Shown one piece after another: positions 18,269-27,151 of a DNA stretch of 64,000 nucleotides. Source of the DNA: JBPYCR01 sp051846935 (lineage in GTDB: Bacteria; Bacillota; Bacilli; Bacillales; Amphibacillaceae); the NCBI RefSeq assembly GCF_051846935.1, contig NZ_JBPYCS010000002.1, positions 62,001-126,000 on the forward strand, in the 5' to 3' direction. Positions within the stretch are counted from its first letter, which is position 1; each line of letters opens with the position of its first letter. The notes under the pieces are model-generated. The model was given only the letters and a program-made list of their open reading frames with translations. It was not told the origin of the DNA and ran no database searches. Position numbers and translations under genes: made by a program.

Positions 18269-18496
18269 GATTGAGTCAAGTATTTGTGGGTGTTATTTTA
18301 AGAAGTTAAAAAACTCTCTTTGTATTCGTTAATTTTAGTATTGATTCCTACCGACCGCAGTAGATATACACTACGCTTTCCGTGGGCAGTGAAAGTCAAC
18401 GGTGTTATTCATGTGTATATCGTTCGAAGTAAAATTGATCACATATTATCTAGTTAGATTCGTGCCTCTGTTCCCCCACAAACATTTTACTCAAAC
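18269..18496 (+). mobile_element. MITE copy 2 (228 bp, internally deleted)
   Basis: Same ends as the other copies (GAGTCAAGTATTTGTGGG at the left, CCCACAAACATTTTACTC at the right), flanked by the perfect 9-bp repeat GATAAGCTT at 18260-18268 and 18497-18505. Compared with copies 1, 4 and 5, the central GC hairpin is reduced to CTTTCCGTGGGCAGTG, losing about 37 bp. It lies just upstream of ywdI, in a gene-poor 0.8-kb gap. Confidence 0.9.
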
Positions 18497-18541
18497 GATA
18501 AGCTTTCCACACGTTCGTAACCAGTATAAAATAGGACGAAT

Positions 18542-18561
18542 AAAGGTTCTTTGTCAAATGA
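18542..18561 (+). repeat. Partial copy of palindromic repeat family B
   Basis: AAAGGTTCTTTGTCAAATGA matches the left edge of the family-B repeat at 19446 and the partial copy at 50787-50815 (reverse strand). The rest of that repeat is missing here. Confidence 0.4.
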
Positions 18562-18719
18562 AGGTTGTCAAATAGTTTAAGAAGATTTACGCTATATATT
18601 TATGCTAATTTTTTACGACAAAGACTTGTGTTATCGCTCCTTACTTCCACCAATACAGAAGCTTGCTTTCCGTTGGGCTGGCTCTGGCCTTGCCAACACT
18701 ATTTGTTATAAACCTAAAT

Positions 18720-18762
18720 ATAGCGATACTAAAATTCTTGAAGCGAATTTTAGTATCGCTAT
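18720..18762. other. Perfect 18-bp inverted repeat, 7-nt loop
   Basis: The left arm ATAGCGATACTAAAATTC (18720-18737) pairs perfectly with the right arm (18745-18762). A modest T/A-rich flank follows on both sides. No gene ends nearby except the 44-residue ORF at 18975 on the minus strand, for which it could be a terminator about 210 bp downstream. Confidence 0.55.
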
Positions 18763-18974
18763 TATTACAATCGTGCTTCCTTAACACTATGAGAAAAAAG
18801 TGCGTACCCTTGACAAAAAAACTGCATGTATAATGCTCGCAATTTTTTTAGTAAACTATCTTATAATCTAGTAATTTATACGAATTGTCGTCATACAGTT
18901 AGCCATAGCACAAGCTCATGTACAACTCTAGATTGCAAATTGTAAAGCGCAGTTATGTACTGTTCCGGTGCTTT

Positions 18975-19109
18975 TTAGCTAACACTCTGGCTATCCGTCT
19001 CTTGCATATGACGTATGTATACCCATTGAAGAAACTTTTTTTCCTTTTCTTCCAACGTTCTCCCCAATTTGCCTTCAAGCTCCTTATAAACTAGAAAAAG
19101 ATCGTCCAT
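18975..19109 (-). CDS. Probable small protein, 44 residues
   Basis: Reads MDDLFLVYKELEGKLGRTLE, then EKEKKFLQWVYIRHMQ and ETDSQSVS. This is a charged amphipathic helix pattern with natural codon use. It is preceded by AAAGGAG about 9 nt before ATG 19109 and stops at TAA 18975. It is the only convincing coding signal in the 18.2-19.6 kb gap. I do not recognise a named family. It is presumably cytosolic. Support is the ribosome site plus protein-like composition. Confidence 0.6.
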   Translation of the reverse strand: MDDLFLVYKELEGKLGRTLEEKEKKFLQWVYIRHMQETDSQSVS

Positions 19110-19445
19110 ACACCAATACTCCTTTAAATAAGGGTCACAACTTATTTGCTATTTTTATAGTAGTATCTATTATAACGGTAAAATTGAAAAGATTCAATTG
19201 TTAATTTATTGAATTTACAGATAATTTACGCTAATTAATGACACAAACTTGGGTTGTAAGACAAATACGGAACAATGCTGAAATTAGGGGCGCTATTCTC
19301 TTAACTATTCCTTTTTTTCATTCATATGGAAAGCGAGTCGCTGCAGTGGAAGCAACATATTAAAACGCACATTTCGGAACTCGACTTACAGTATTCGCTA
19401 TATTTATGCGAAGCTCTAAAAAATCATGTTTAGCGAAAAAATTCG

Positions 19446-19540
19446 GGTTCTTTGTCAAATGACGCTGGTGAAGTTCCTTCACATTTCCCTACCAAAAAGT
19501 AATGTGATGCTTCTCCAACAACGTCATATATTGTACAAGC
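19446..19540 (+). repeat. Palindromic repeat family B, full copy
   Basis: About 95 bp with nested inverted repeats: TGACG...CGTCA outside and CACATT...AATGTG inside, around TCCCTACCAAAAAGT. The core aligns over about 75 bp to the reverse strand of 50362-50440. No coding potential. Other parts of the 19110-19588 gap show nothing I can assign. Confidence 0.7.
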
Positions 19541-19588
19541 AAAATTCGACAAGATAGTCTTTCCCATCCTGTCGAATTATTTTTCTGC

Positions 19589-20893
19589 TTATTTTACTGC
19601 TTTAATGGATTCGTTCACGATATTAATCATATCATCCATTTGTTCTTTTGTAATTGGGAACGGTGGTGCAAAAGCTAAAGTGTCCTGTCCTTCATAAACT
19701 ACTGAACGACAAATCAAGCCTTTTTTCAGTGCTTCTGCAACGATCTTAGGTCCAATTGGATCTGCGTCTGTTGCTCTTTCAATACTAATACCGCCAAGGA
19801 GACCGATACCACGTACATCAATAACATTATCGTTTTGTTCCTTAATCCACTCAAAACCTTCTAGCATTTGCTTTCCAACTGTTTGAACATGCTCAATTAG
19901 GTTTTCATTCTTAATAATTTCAAGGTTTTTCATCGCTACAGCTGCTGCCATTGGATGACCACTATACGTGTAACCGTGCCAGAAGTTTCCGTCTGTTTTC
20001 TCTGTTAACTCTTTATGCAATCTTTCAGAGATAATCATTCCACCTAGTGGGGCATAACCGCTCGTAACACCTTTTGCCATTGTGATGATGTCAGGAGTAA
20101 CGCCGAAATGCTCAATACCAAAATTCTTTCCAGTACGTCCAAAACCACAAATTACTTCGTCAGAAATGAATAGAATATCGTTTTCATCACAAATCTTACG
20201 AATTTCTTGGAAATACCCTTCTGGTGGTAAGTTTACTCCACCAGAGCCTTGAATCGGCTCAGAAATGAATGCTGCAATTGTGTCCGCGCCTTCTTTTTCA
20301 ATCATTTCTTTTAGTGCTTCAGGTGTACTGTCAACGTAATGAAAGTCTGGTGCAAGTGATGTCGTGAATGTACGGAATTGTTCAATTCCAGTTGCACTTG
20401 TTGCACCCATTGCTACACCATGATAAGAAAGCTTTCTTGAAATAATTTTCTTTTTCTCAGGCATTCCTTTAACTTTCCAGTAGTGACGTACTGTTTTAAA
20501 TGCTGTATCGTTCGCTTCAGAACCACCGGAAGTAAAGAATGTTGCATTTAAATCACCTGGAGTCCACTTAGCAATTTCAGCAGCTAGACGAATGATCGGC
20601 TCATGACTCCATGTGTTAAATGTAGAAGTAAAAGCAAGCTTGTTAATTTGCTCCTTTGCTACTTCACCGATTTCTGTACGTCCGTGCCCGATGTTCACAT
20701 TCCATAATGAAGAAAGGCTGTCAATAAGCTTTCTGCCTTCAACATCTTTTAAATAAATCCCTTCACCTTCCGTGAAAATAAACCCTGGGCCTTGTTCCTC
20801 TATTTGTTTCATGGAAGAACTTGGATGAATAAAGTGCTTCTTATCCAGCTCCACCAATTCTTCTTTTAAGCTTTTGTTTGTTACAGTTGCCAT
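19589..20893 (-). CDS. doeD: Class III PLP aminotransferase, candidate diaminobutyrate transaminase (DoeD)
   Basis: A 434-residue class III omega-aminotransferase. PLP lysine in DIITMAKGVTSGYAPLGG; the cofactor-phosphate region TFFTSGGSEANDTAFK and the aspartate in ILFISDEVICGFGRTG are intact. In the ectoine degradation pathway DoeD converts 2,4-diaminobutyrate to aspartate semialdehyde; the family alone does not fix the substrate, and the role is inferred from the cluster. The start is ATG 20893 (MATVTNKS) after AAGGAGGAG; an in-frame ATG at 20935 has no site. It is the last gene of the collinear cluster, and 400 bp separate it from the aldehyde dehydrogenase, so it may have its own promoter. 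Confidence 0.75.
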   Translation of the reverse strand: MATVTNKSLKEELVELDKKHFIHPSSSMKQIEEQGPGFIFTEGEGIYLKDVEGRKLIDSLSSLWNVNIGHGRTEIGEVAKEQINKLAFTSTFNTWSHEPIIRLAAEIAKWTPGDLNATFFTSGGSEANDTAFKTVRHYWKVKGMPEKKKIISRKLSYHGVAMGATSATGIEQFRTFTTSLAPDFHYVDSTPEALKEMIEKEGADTIAAFISEPIQGSGGVNLPPEGYFQEIRKICDENDILFISDEVICGFGRTGKNFGIEHFGVTPDIITMAKGVTSGYAPLGGMIISERLHKELTEKTDGNFWHGYTYSGHPMAAAVAMKNLEIIKNENLIEHVQTVGKQMLEGFEWIKEQNDNVIDVRGIGLLGGISIERATDADPIGPKIVAEALKKGLICRSVVYEGQDTLAFAPPFPITKEQMDDMINIVNESIKAVK

Positions 20894-21293
20894 ATTTTTC
20901 TCCTCCTTGAGTATTGCACAATTTATTTTGCGCAAATTTATTGTCGATTGTCGGCTAAATAGCCACTCATTTAAACAAGCATTAGCCTTCTTTGTTTTCT
21001 ATGCTGCAAAACAGTACGGTTAATTGAAGGCTATGCACGTTTAGTTAAAGTACTGTTCTAGAACAATTGTACCGCTTGTTATTCGTAATTTCAATGGATT
21101 TTGACTTTTTTCACAAAATACTTTTCTCTATTTTTTTATTCCCTTTCGCACACTTTTAAATAATTCTACGCGATTTAGGAATAGCTTCGAACGTGCATTG
21201 ACCCCTTTAATTAAATCGAATTTTTCTTTTTCTTCTTTAGCTATTTGATTTTAAACTTCGCATATCCGGCACACTGTTGCTGATCAATAGCAT
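20894..21293. other. 400-bp intergenic region with inverted repeats
   Basis: No ORF. On the minus strand, close to the aminotransferase start, TTGCGCAA is followed 6 bp later by TTGTGCAA. Further upstream there are paired AACAGTAC/GTACTGTT and TAGCCTTC/GAAGGCTA arms. These could be operator or leader structures for the downstream aminotransferase gene; no known factor is assigned. Confidence 0.35.
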
Positions 21294-22736
21294 TTATTTA
21301 AGCTTAAATTGTACTACTTTTGGCTCCGTCATATCTTGAATTGCAAATTTTATTCCTTCTCGGCCAAGTCCAGATCCTTTTACGCCACCAAATGGCATGC
21401 CATCTATCCGGTAATCACTACTATCATTAACCATAATGCCACCAACATCTAAATGCTGGATTGCTGCAAAGGCATGATCTATATTTTTAGTGAAAATACC
21501 TGCTTGTAGCCCATAGTTTACATCATTTGAAAGTTCGATTGCCTCTTCTAATTCTTTTACAGTATACAACAGTACTACTGGACCAAAAATTTCTTCATGA
21601 GCAATTTGGCAATTAGACGGGACATTCGTTAAAACGGTTGGATGATAGAATGCGCCGTCGCGCTTTCCGCCAGCTAGAAGTTCAGCGCCTTTATCAATCG
21701 CTTCTTGCACCCATTCTTCGATGCGGATTGCTTCTTTTTCACTTATAAGCGGTCCAATGTCCGTTGCTTCGTCCTTTTTATCGCCAACTTTATATTGCTT
21801 TGTTTTTGCTACAAAGTTTTCCTTAAACTGTTCATATGCTGACTCTTCAATATAGACTCTTTGTACGCCTAGACAATTTTGACCTACTGCACCGAAAGCT
21901 CCAGATACACACGATTCAACCGCTTCCTCTAAATCTGCATCCTCAAGTACAATAACTGGTGAGTTTGATCCGAGCTCCATACTTATCTTCTTTAATCCCG
22001 CTTTACGAGCAATACTTTCACCGGTTTCCAGTCCACCTGTGAAAGAAACCATGCGGATTGCCGGATGTGTAACAAGCGTGTCACCTATTTCCCCTCCACT
22101 GCCTGTAATCACAGAGAGCACTTTGTCAGGTAAGCCTGCTTCTTCAAATGCTTCCGCGAGTAATAACGCACTTAGTGGTGTCATTGTTGCGGGCTTCACT
22201 ATAATCGCATTTCCTGACGCAATCGCCGGTCCGACCTTATGAGCAACTAAATTCAATGGATCGTTAAACGGTGTAATTGCAGCAACAATTCCTATTGGGA
22301 ATCGATAATAGTAACCGACGCGTTTTTCATGTCCTTGCATTTGATCAAATGGGATTGTTTCCCCATTAATTCTTCTTGCTTCCTCAGCCGATATTCGTAA
22401 AGTTTGCACACAACGGGAAGCTTCTCCGCGTGCTTCATTAATTGTTTTACTTCCTTCACTCGCAATCGTCTGAGCAAACTTCTCTCGATGATTTTGTACG
22501 TAGTCTGCCGCTTTATTAAGAATGTCAATTCGTTCATGAACCGGCATTTTTGCAGCAATAGCTGCTCCTTCTTTCGCCTGTTCAATCGTATAAAGCGCAT
22601 CCTCGACACTCGCGCGCGGTACAGTTGTAATACGCGTACCGTCTTGTGGGTCGAAAACGTCCATCGTTTTGTCACGCTCCACCCATTTTCCTCCGATAAG
22701 CATTTTCTTACCTGTTACTTTCGTCATCAATATCAT
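21294..22736 (-). CDS. doeC: Aldehyde dehydrogenase, candidate aspartate-semialdehyde dehydrogenase (DoeC)
   Basis: NAD(P)-dependent aldehyde dehydrogenase of 480 residues. Catalytic Cys in AFGAVGQNCLGVQR, general-base Glu in KISMELGSNSPVI, and the C-terminal NDSSDYRIDGMPFGGVKGSG. The overall type resembles lactaldehyde/phosphonoacetaldehyde dehydrogenases. In ectoine catabolism DoeC oxidises aspartate semialdehyde to aspartate; that role is inferred from the neighbours. Several starts are close together (GTG 22739, ATG 22736, ATG 22727); ATG 22736 has the best spacing to AAAGG. Confidence 0.78.
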   Translation of the reverse strand: MILMTKVTGKKMLIGGKWVERDKTMDVFDPQDGTRITTVPRASVEDALYTIEQAKEGAAIAAKMPVHERIDILNKAADYVQNHREKFAQTIASEGSKTINEARGEASRCVQTLRISAEEARRINGETIPFDQMQGHEKRVGYYYRFPIGIVAAITPFNDPLNLVAHKVGPAIASGNAIIVKPATMTPLSALLLAEAFEEAGLPDKVLSVITGSGGEIGDTLVTHPAIRMVSFTGGLETGESIARKAGLKKISMELGSNSPVIVLEDADLEEAVESCVSGAFGAVGQNCLGVQRVYIEESAYEQFKENFVAKTKQYKVGDKKDEATDIGPLISEKEAIRIEEWVQEAIDKGAELLAGGKRDGAFYHPTVLTNVPSNCQIAHEEIFGPVVLLYTVKELEEAIELSNDVNYGLQAGIFTKNIDHAFAAIQHLDVGGIMVNDSSDYRIDGMPFGGVKGSGLGREGIKFAIQDMTEPKVVQFKLK

Positions 22737-22870
22737 CACACGCCTTTCGTAATCATGCTTTTACCTTGTTGCGCTTGCGTATCTATCATTCCCCTTTGGT
22801 CGATGTTACTTAGCTAGTTCCACCTTGCTGTTAAAAAATAAATTTTCTTGCGTGCAGCACCATTTGTTTC

Positions 22871-23851
22871 CTATAAATTTTGCTTACCTTCACGACTAGC
22901 TATGAGTTTTTCAAATGCATATAAAGCGATCGCAGTATCTTGAGCACCAGTCCCTGTCAAATCAGCGATTGTAACTTCATCTTCGTTCGTTCTACCTTCA
23001 TGCTTTCCAGCTGTTAGCTGACCTAGTTCTATCACAGGTTCATCGGCTGTGGCAAATCCTTGTTCTACTGCCGAGCGGAGTTCCCCAAGTGCAATACATT
23101 GTGATTTCACATCACAAACGTACAAATCTGCCTTCTTCAAAACCTCTGCCTCTAGCTCTTGCTTTTGTTTTGCATCAGAGCCCATCGCCGTTATATGAAG
23201 ACCGGGATGAAGCCATTCTGTTTTAACGATCGGCTCTTTAGATGGAGTAGTTGTTATTACTAAGTCACTGTTACGAACAACACGCTCCGTATTTGCAGCG
23301 ATTTCCACCGATACATCAAGCACTTCTTCCATTTCTCGCTTAAAGTCGAACACTCGCTGTTCGGTAGGACCGAATACGATAACGTGGTTGAAAAACCTCA
23401 CTTTGTGCAGTGCTTTTAATTGATATCTTGCCTGTGCGCCAGCGCCGATTACACCTACTGTTTTCACGGTTTTCTTTGCCATATATTTAGCTGCAACCGC
23501 ACCAGCTGCAGCAGTACGTACGTCGGTTAAATACCCATTATCCTGAAGCAGCGCTTTCGGCTGCCCTGTTTTCGCGCTAATTAAAAGCATTAGTCCACTT
23601 GCACTTGGAAGTCCTAGCTCATAATTGTTAAAGAATCCGGAAGAAACCTTTAAAGCAAACATGTCATGACCTGGTATATATGCTGTTTTGACATCTACTT
23701 CGCCGTTATTTTCAGGTATATTAACGTGTATGATCGGTGGCATTTCAACAGCTTTCGTCTCTAAGTCGGTAAATGCTCCTTCGACCACTTCGATTGCTTC
23801 TCTATTAATTGTTACATGCTTCCTTATTTCTTCTTCAGTAAATATAAGCAC
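22871..23851 (-). CDS. eutC: Ornithine cyclodeaminase-family protein, EutC-like
   Basis: A 326-residue OCD/mu-crystallin family reductase. Substrate-binding region FALKVSSGFFNNYELGLPSA, then Rossmann motif VKTVGVIGAGAQARYQLKAL, then ITAMGSDAKQKQEL, where the family aspartate lies. EutC is an ectoine/hydroxyectoine utilisation protein; related OCD-family BhcD reduces iminosuccinate to aspartate. A role as iminosuccinate reductase acting after EutB is inference. GTG 23851 lies 18 bp after the doeA stop, so the two are co-transcribed. Confidence 0.85.
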   Translation of the reverse strand: MLIFTEEEIRKHVTINREAIEVVEGAFTDLETKAVEMPPIIHVNIPENNGEVDVKTAYIPGHDMFALKVSSGFFNNYELGLPSASGLMLLISAKTGQPKALLQDNGYLTDVRTAAAGAVAAKYMAKKTVKTVGVIGAGAQARYQLKALHKVRFFNHVIVFGPTEQRVFDFKREMEEVLDVSVEIAANTERVVRNSDLVITTTPSKEPIVKTEWLHPGLHITAMGSDAKQKQELEAEVLKKADLYVCDVKSQCIALGELRSAVEQGFATADEPVIELGQLTAGKHEGRTNEDEVTIADLTGTGAQDTAIALYAFEKLIASREGKQNL

Positions 23852-23869
23852 GTGACCGATTCACCCTTT

Positions 23870-25066
23870 CTACCAAATTTGTTGAGCGATATCCTGGTCT
23901 TCTTTTACGATTAACTCCCTTGGGAAATTCGTTAACACTTCAACACCTGTTTCCGTTACGCGAAACGATTCGCTAATTTCAATTCCATAATCTTCAAACC
24001 ATAAACCTGGTATTAAATGAAAGGTCATATTTGGCTGAAGCACTGTTTTGTCGCCATGGCGAATGCTTGCTGTATGCTCTCCCCAATCTGGTGGGTAATT
24101 CAAGCCCATCGAATACCCGAGCCTCGACTCTTTCACAATGCCATGCTTAGCAATTACATTTCGCCAAGCTTCCTCAATATCTTCACATAACGCTCCTGGC
24201 TTCACTACATCGAGGGCAGCATTTAAACCTTCAACAACTATTTTTGATACTTCGTACGCTTTTTCACTCGGTTTACCTAACGAAACCGTTCGAGCGAGCG
24301 GCGAATGGTAACGGTTATAGCATCCTGCGATTTCAATAATCGTCATTTCACCATTCTTAAACGGCTTATCTGTCCACGTTAAATGAGGTGTGGAAGTGTT
24401 TTCTCCTGTTGGAAGCAGTGGAACAATCGAAGGATAATCTCCTCCATATTCCTTTGTACCTGCAATTAAATCGTGATATATGATTGCAGCAGCGTCGCAT
24501 TGTCGTGTTCCCGCTTGAATGGCATTAGTTGCAGTAGTCATTCCCTTTTCAACAATTTTAGCTGCCTTTTTAATAAATTCGATCTCTTTATCTGACTTAA
24601 TAATTCGTACGTAGTTAACTAGTAAACTAGCATCTATAAAATTCGCATTAGGCAAGCTCGATCTAAGCTTTTCATAAGCTAATGCTGTAAAATAATAAGA
24701 TTCCATTTCTATCCCTATGTTTCGCTTGGTTTGTCCGATTTGGGTTAAAATATCACCAACAAACTCCATTGGATGCTTTACTTCGGATTGTACATAATCG
24801 TCTGGATAAGGGATTATATTTGTATGATCCAACCAAGTTGTTGCTTTAGCGCCATTTGCATCCTGGAATCGTCCAATCCAAAGAGGTTGCTCTTCATCTA
24901 TAATTACCGCGAGCATTTGATCTACATAAAATGACCAGCCATCGTATCCTGATAAATAGTTCATGTTTGCCGGATTTGTTATGAGCAGTACATCAATACC
25001 TGCTTGCTCCATTCTTTCTTTCGTTTTTGCAAGTCTTACCTTATACTCATTTTGGCTAAATAACAT
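23870..25066 (-). CDS. doeA: Ectoine hydrolase DoeA (EutD), M24 fold
   Basis: A 398-residue pita-bread (M24 peptidase/creatinase) enzyme that opens the ectoine ring to N-acetyl-diaminobutyrate. The signature LGYSMGLNYPPDWGEHTASI is the DoeA type. Canonical M24 metal ligands are mostly replaced: EIAGCYNRYHSPLART instead of an Asp..Asp pair, GYSMG instead of GHG, HLIPG instead of an E-P-G motif. This fits the known metal-independent ectoine hydrolases. AGGAGG lies 7 nt before ATG 25066; ATG 25072 is an alternative served by a second AGGAGG. The eutC gene follows at 18 bp. Confidence 0.9.
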   Translation of the reverse strand: MLFSQNEYKVRLAKTKERMEQAGIDVLLITNPANMNYLSGYDGWSFYVDQMLAVIIDEEQPLWIGRFQDANGAKATTWLDHTNIIPYPDDYVQSEVKHPMEFVGDILTQIGQTKRNIGIEMESYYFTALAYEKLRSSLPNANFIDASLLVNYVRIIKSDKEIEFIKKAAKIVEKGMTTATNAIQAGTRQCDAAAIIYHDLIAGTKEYGGDYPSIVPLLPTGENTSTPHLTWTDKPFKNGEMTIIEIAGCYNRYHSPLARTVSLGKPSEKAYEVSKIVVEGLNAALDVVKPGALCEDIEEAWRNVIAKHGIVKESRLGYSMGLNYPPDWGEHTASIRHGDKTVLQPNMTFHLIPGLWFEDYGIEISESFRVTETGVEVLTNFPRELIVKEDQDIAQQIW

Positions 25067-25407
25067 GGCCATTCCTCCTCTTCCTCCTAGGGTAGAACCC
25101 TTTTTGCTTATTTCTAGATTGCGTATATTTACTTTAATGTCCTTGTTCGATGTCATTAAAATTGTCCCTATAAAGAATCAGCTTTTCTAGGAACCAACCC
25201 TTTTGCATAAGTATCCAAAGTATAAATACGCTGTCTATTAATTATAACGATCAAACTCCGCATAAAACAATTGCAACTCTGTATGAATTTTGTCTTCATT
25301 TTTTTATACAAATTGTACGAAAGCGCTTCCTTCCATTTACAAAACGTATACATTTTTATTTAGCTGGACGTTTTGTTCCTTGTAGATCAACGATTTTTCT
25401 TATAAAT
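25067..25407 (-). promoter_or_regulatory. doeA upstream region with cre-like palindrome
   Basis: About 340 bp separate the pucR terminator from doeA, so doeA-eutC likely has its own promoter here. At about 25318-25331 (minus strand) GGAAGCGCTTTCG is a near-palindrome resembling the CcpA cre core, with about three mismatches to TGWAANCGNTNWCA. Carbon-catabolite control is only a suggestion. Confidence 0.3.
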
Positions 25408-25410
25408 ATA

Positions 25411-25442
25411 AAAAAACCAGTACGGAATGATCCATTCTGGTT
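25411..25442 (-). terminator. Terminator after pucR
   Basis: On the minus strand AACCAG (25442-25437) pairs with CTGGTT (25420-25415) with partial inner pairing, then a run of T. It lies about 20 bp beyond the pucR stop. Confidence 0.65.
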
Positions 25443-25458
25443 ATCTTATTTTGTCCCC

Positions 25459-27114
25459 TTATTCTTTTAATACCCCAGTAAGCCATACCTTTACACTTAT
25501 ATTTAACAAAAAAACATCATCCGGGTTCATTAATGATAAATTCGTTAGACTCTCAATCTTCCTTAATCGGTAGAGAAGGGACTGTCTGTGCAAATTTAAC
25601 ACACGTGCCGCTTGACTAACATTCCCATTCTGATTATCGTATGCAATAAATGTTTCAATCAAATCCATTTCTCGTTTTTTGTCGTATTCAATTAAAGGTG
25701 CAATCGTAGCTAACGTAATGTCGCGCACCTCGGGATTATTTGCAAGATTTAAAAGCAATCGATTTAATTGTGTATCTTCAAAATTCACTCGCAGCCCTGG
25801 ACCCTTTTGCTGGCGTCCCATGTCTAGTGCAGACTTTGCCTTTTTATAGCTTTCATGAAACTGCAGGATACCATCGCCATGCTTCCCAATTCCCCAAGAA
25901 AAGCTTGCTCCCGGAATGAGTGCATTTAATCGTTTTTCCACGAGATCTAAAAAATGGTTCGCTGTTATTTGGTCCTCGTCCTTTGACTCTAAGAAAATAA
26001 TTAATTGATCCTCATCAAATGTAAAAGCCGCTTGTTTTTGTACTACTCGCGCTGCATAGCGGATTTCCTCTTCAATATAATAGACGATGCTTTTTAAACC
26101 AAAATCGCTATTTTCATAACGGTCCTCCGATAACGCATCGATATTTTCAGAAAAACCGATAATGCAGACGTATGGTAAGTTTAAATCGTAGCCGAATAAT
26201 TTAGCCCGTGAATAAATACTATCATCTATTGTTACATTACCATTTTTTGCCAAACTCCAAATAAACTCGTTTCGGAGTCGAATCTCCGTTTTAACGATGG
26301 CGTCCTCTCGTGATATCCATAAAGCTACTGCTGCTGAAAGATTTTCCAACGTATGGAGGACACCTTTTGTTAAACGCGCACGTTCAGGAAATAAAACAAT
26401 AAAGCTCCCTTGCGCCATTTTTCCATCGCCGGCGGATATTTCCTTTTTCAGTAAATAACGTCCTTTATACTTTACTTTCTGAATATGTCGAGATAGCGAC
26501 TCGTCCATATGAACTTCTTTATTTCGCTCCAATTCATTCCAAAGTGCGATCATTTCTTCTGGATTTGAATGGCCTGACTTAATTCTTCCTTTACTATCTG
26601 TAAATACAATCGTCCAACTCAACTTGTTTTCTGCATATTTTATAATGTCGGATAAATCTTCCCCTTGAATAACAAAATCAATAAGTTGCTTTTGAATCGT
26701 TCGTGACCGTTCGGAAACATCCTCTTGCCACTCATTAATCTTGTTCATTGCTTCACGCTGTATATCCGCAAAACGAAGCTCCCAAGGCAACTCAATCAAA
26801 ATAAAGCCTTTTTCTTCAGCGAATGTAATTATTTCCTTCGGGAAATCAAAAATGTAGCGCCCAGTAGCAATGCCTAAAGCCGAAGCACCGGACTCATACA
26901 CATCCTGTACAAAACTCAGTAGCAGGTCTGGGTTCTGGGCACATTCCATTCCTGTCGTTAAAATAAATTCGTCTTCACGTACAAAGTTTTCTACCGGACC
27001 TTCGATCGACGAAACCCATTCTACTGAAAATTGATCCAATACGTTTTTTCCTGCTTTAATCTTCGCAGTCTTAAAAATAGGAAGTTTCATTATTTCTTGG
27101 ACTGTTATAGCCAT
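25459..27114 (-). CDS. PucR-family transcriptional regulator
   Basis: A 551-residue regulator. An N-terminal PucR ligand-sensing domain (VQEIMKLPIFKTAKIKAG... DEFILTTGMEC) is followed by a middle GGDEF-like/CdaR region and a C-terminal PucR helix-turn-helix (GNVSQAARVLNLHRQSLLYR LRKIESL). ATG 27114 follows GGGAGGG. It is 37 bp downstream of eutB and is followed by a terminator, so eutB-pucR is one unit. Its position inside the catabolic cluster suggests it controls these genes, perhaps responding to an ectoine-derived intermediate. Proteobacteria use the unrelated EnuR for this. Confidence 0.88.
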   Translation of the reverse strand: MAITVQEIMKLPIFKTAKIKAGKNVLDQFSVEWVSSIEGPVENFVREDEFILTTGMECAQNPDLLLSFVQDVYESGASALGIATGRYIFDFPKEIITFAEEKGFILIELPWELRFADIQREAMNKINEWQEDVSERSRTIQKQLIDFVIQGEDLSDIIKYAENKLSWTIVFTDSKGRIKSGHSNPEEMIALWNELERNKEVHMDESLSRHIQKVKYKGRYLLKKEISAGDGKMAQGSFIVLFPERARLTKGVLHTLENLSAAVALWISREDAIVKTEIRLRNEFIWSLAKNGNVTIDDSIYSRAKLFGYDLNLPYVCIIGFSENIDALSEDRYENSDFGLKSIVYYIEEEIRYAARVVQKQAAFTFDEDQLIIFLESKDEDQITANHFLDLVEKRLNALIPGASFSWGIGKHGDGILQFHESYKKAKSALDMGRQQKGPGLRVNFEDTQLNRLLLNLANNPEVRDITLATIAPLIEYDKKREMDLIETFIAYDNQNGNVSQAARVLNLHRQSLLYRLRKIESLTNLSLMNPDDVFLLNISVKVWLTGVLKE

Positions 27115-27151
27115 TTCTTTCCCTCCCTTATTTTTTCATTTTGCTTCAGCT

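Noticed and set aside
18602..18784. Plus-strand ORF of 60 residues
   Set aside because: No ribosome site, and it runs through the perfect 18-bp hairpin; composition is not protein-like.
25318..25331. CcpA cre site upstream of doeA as a firm call
   Set aside because: Palindromic core fits but three consensus positions do not; kept only as a weak note.
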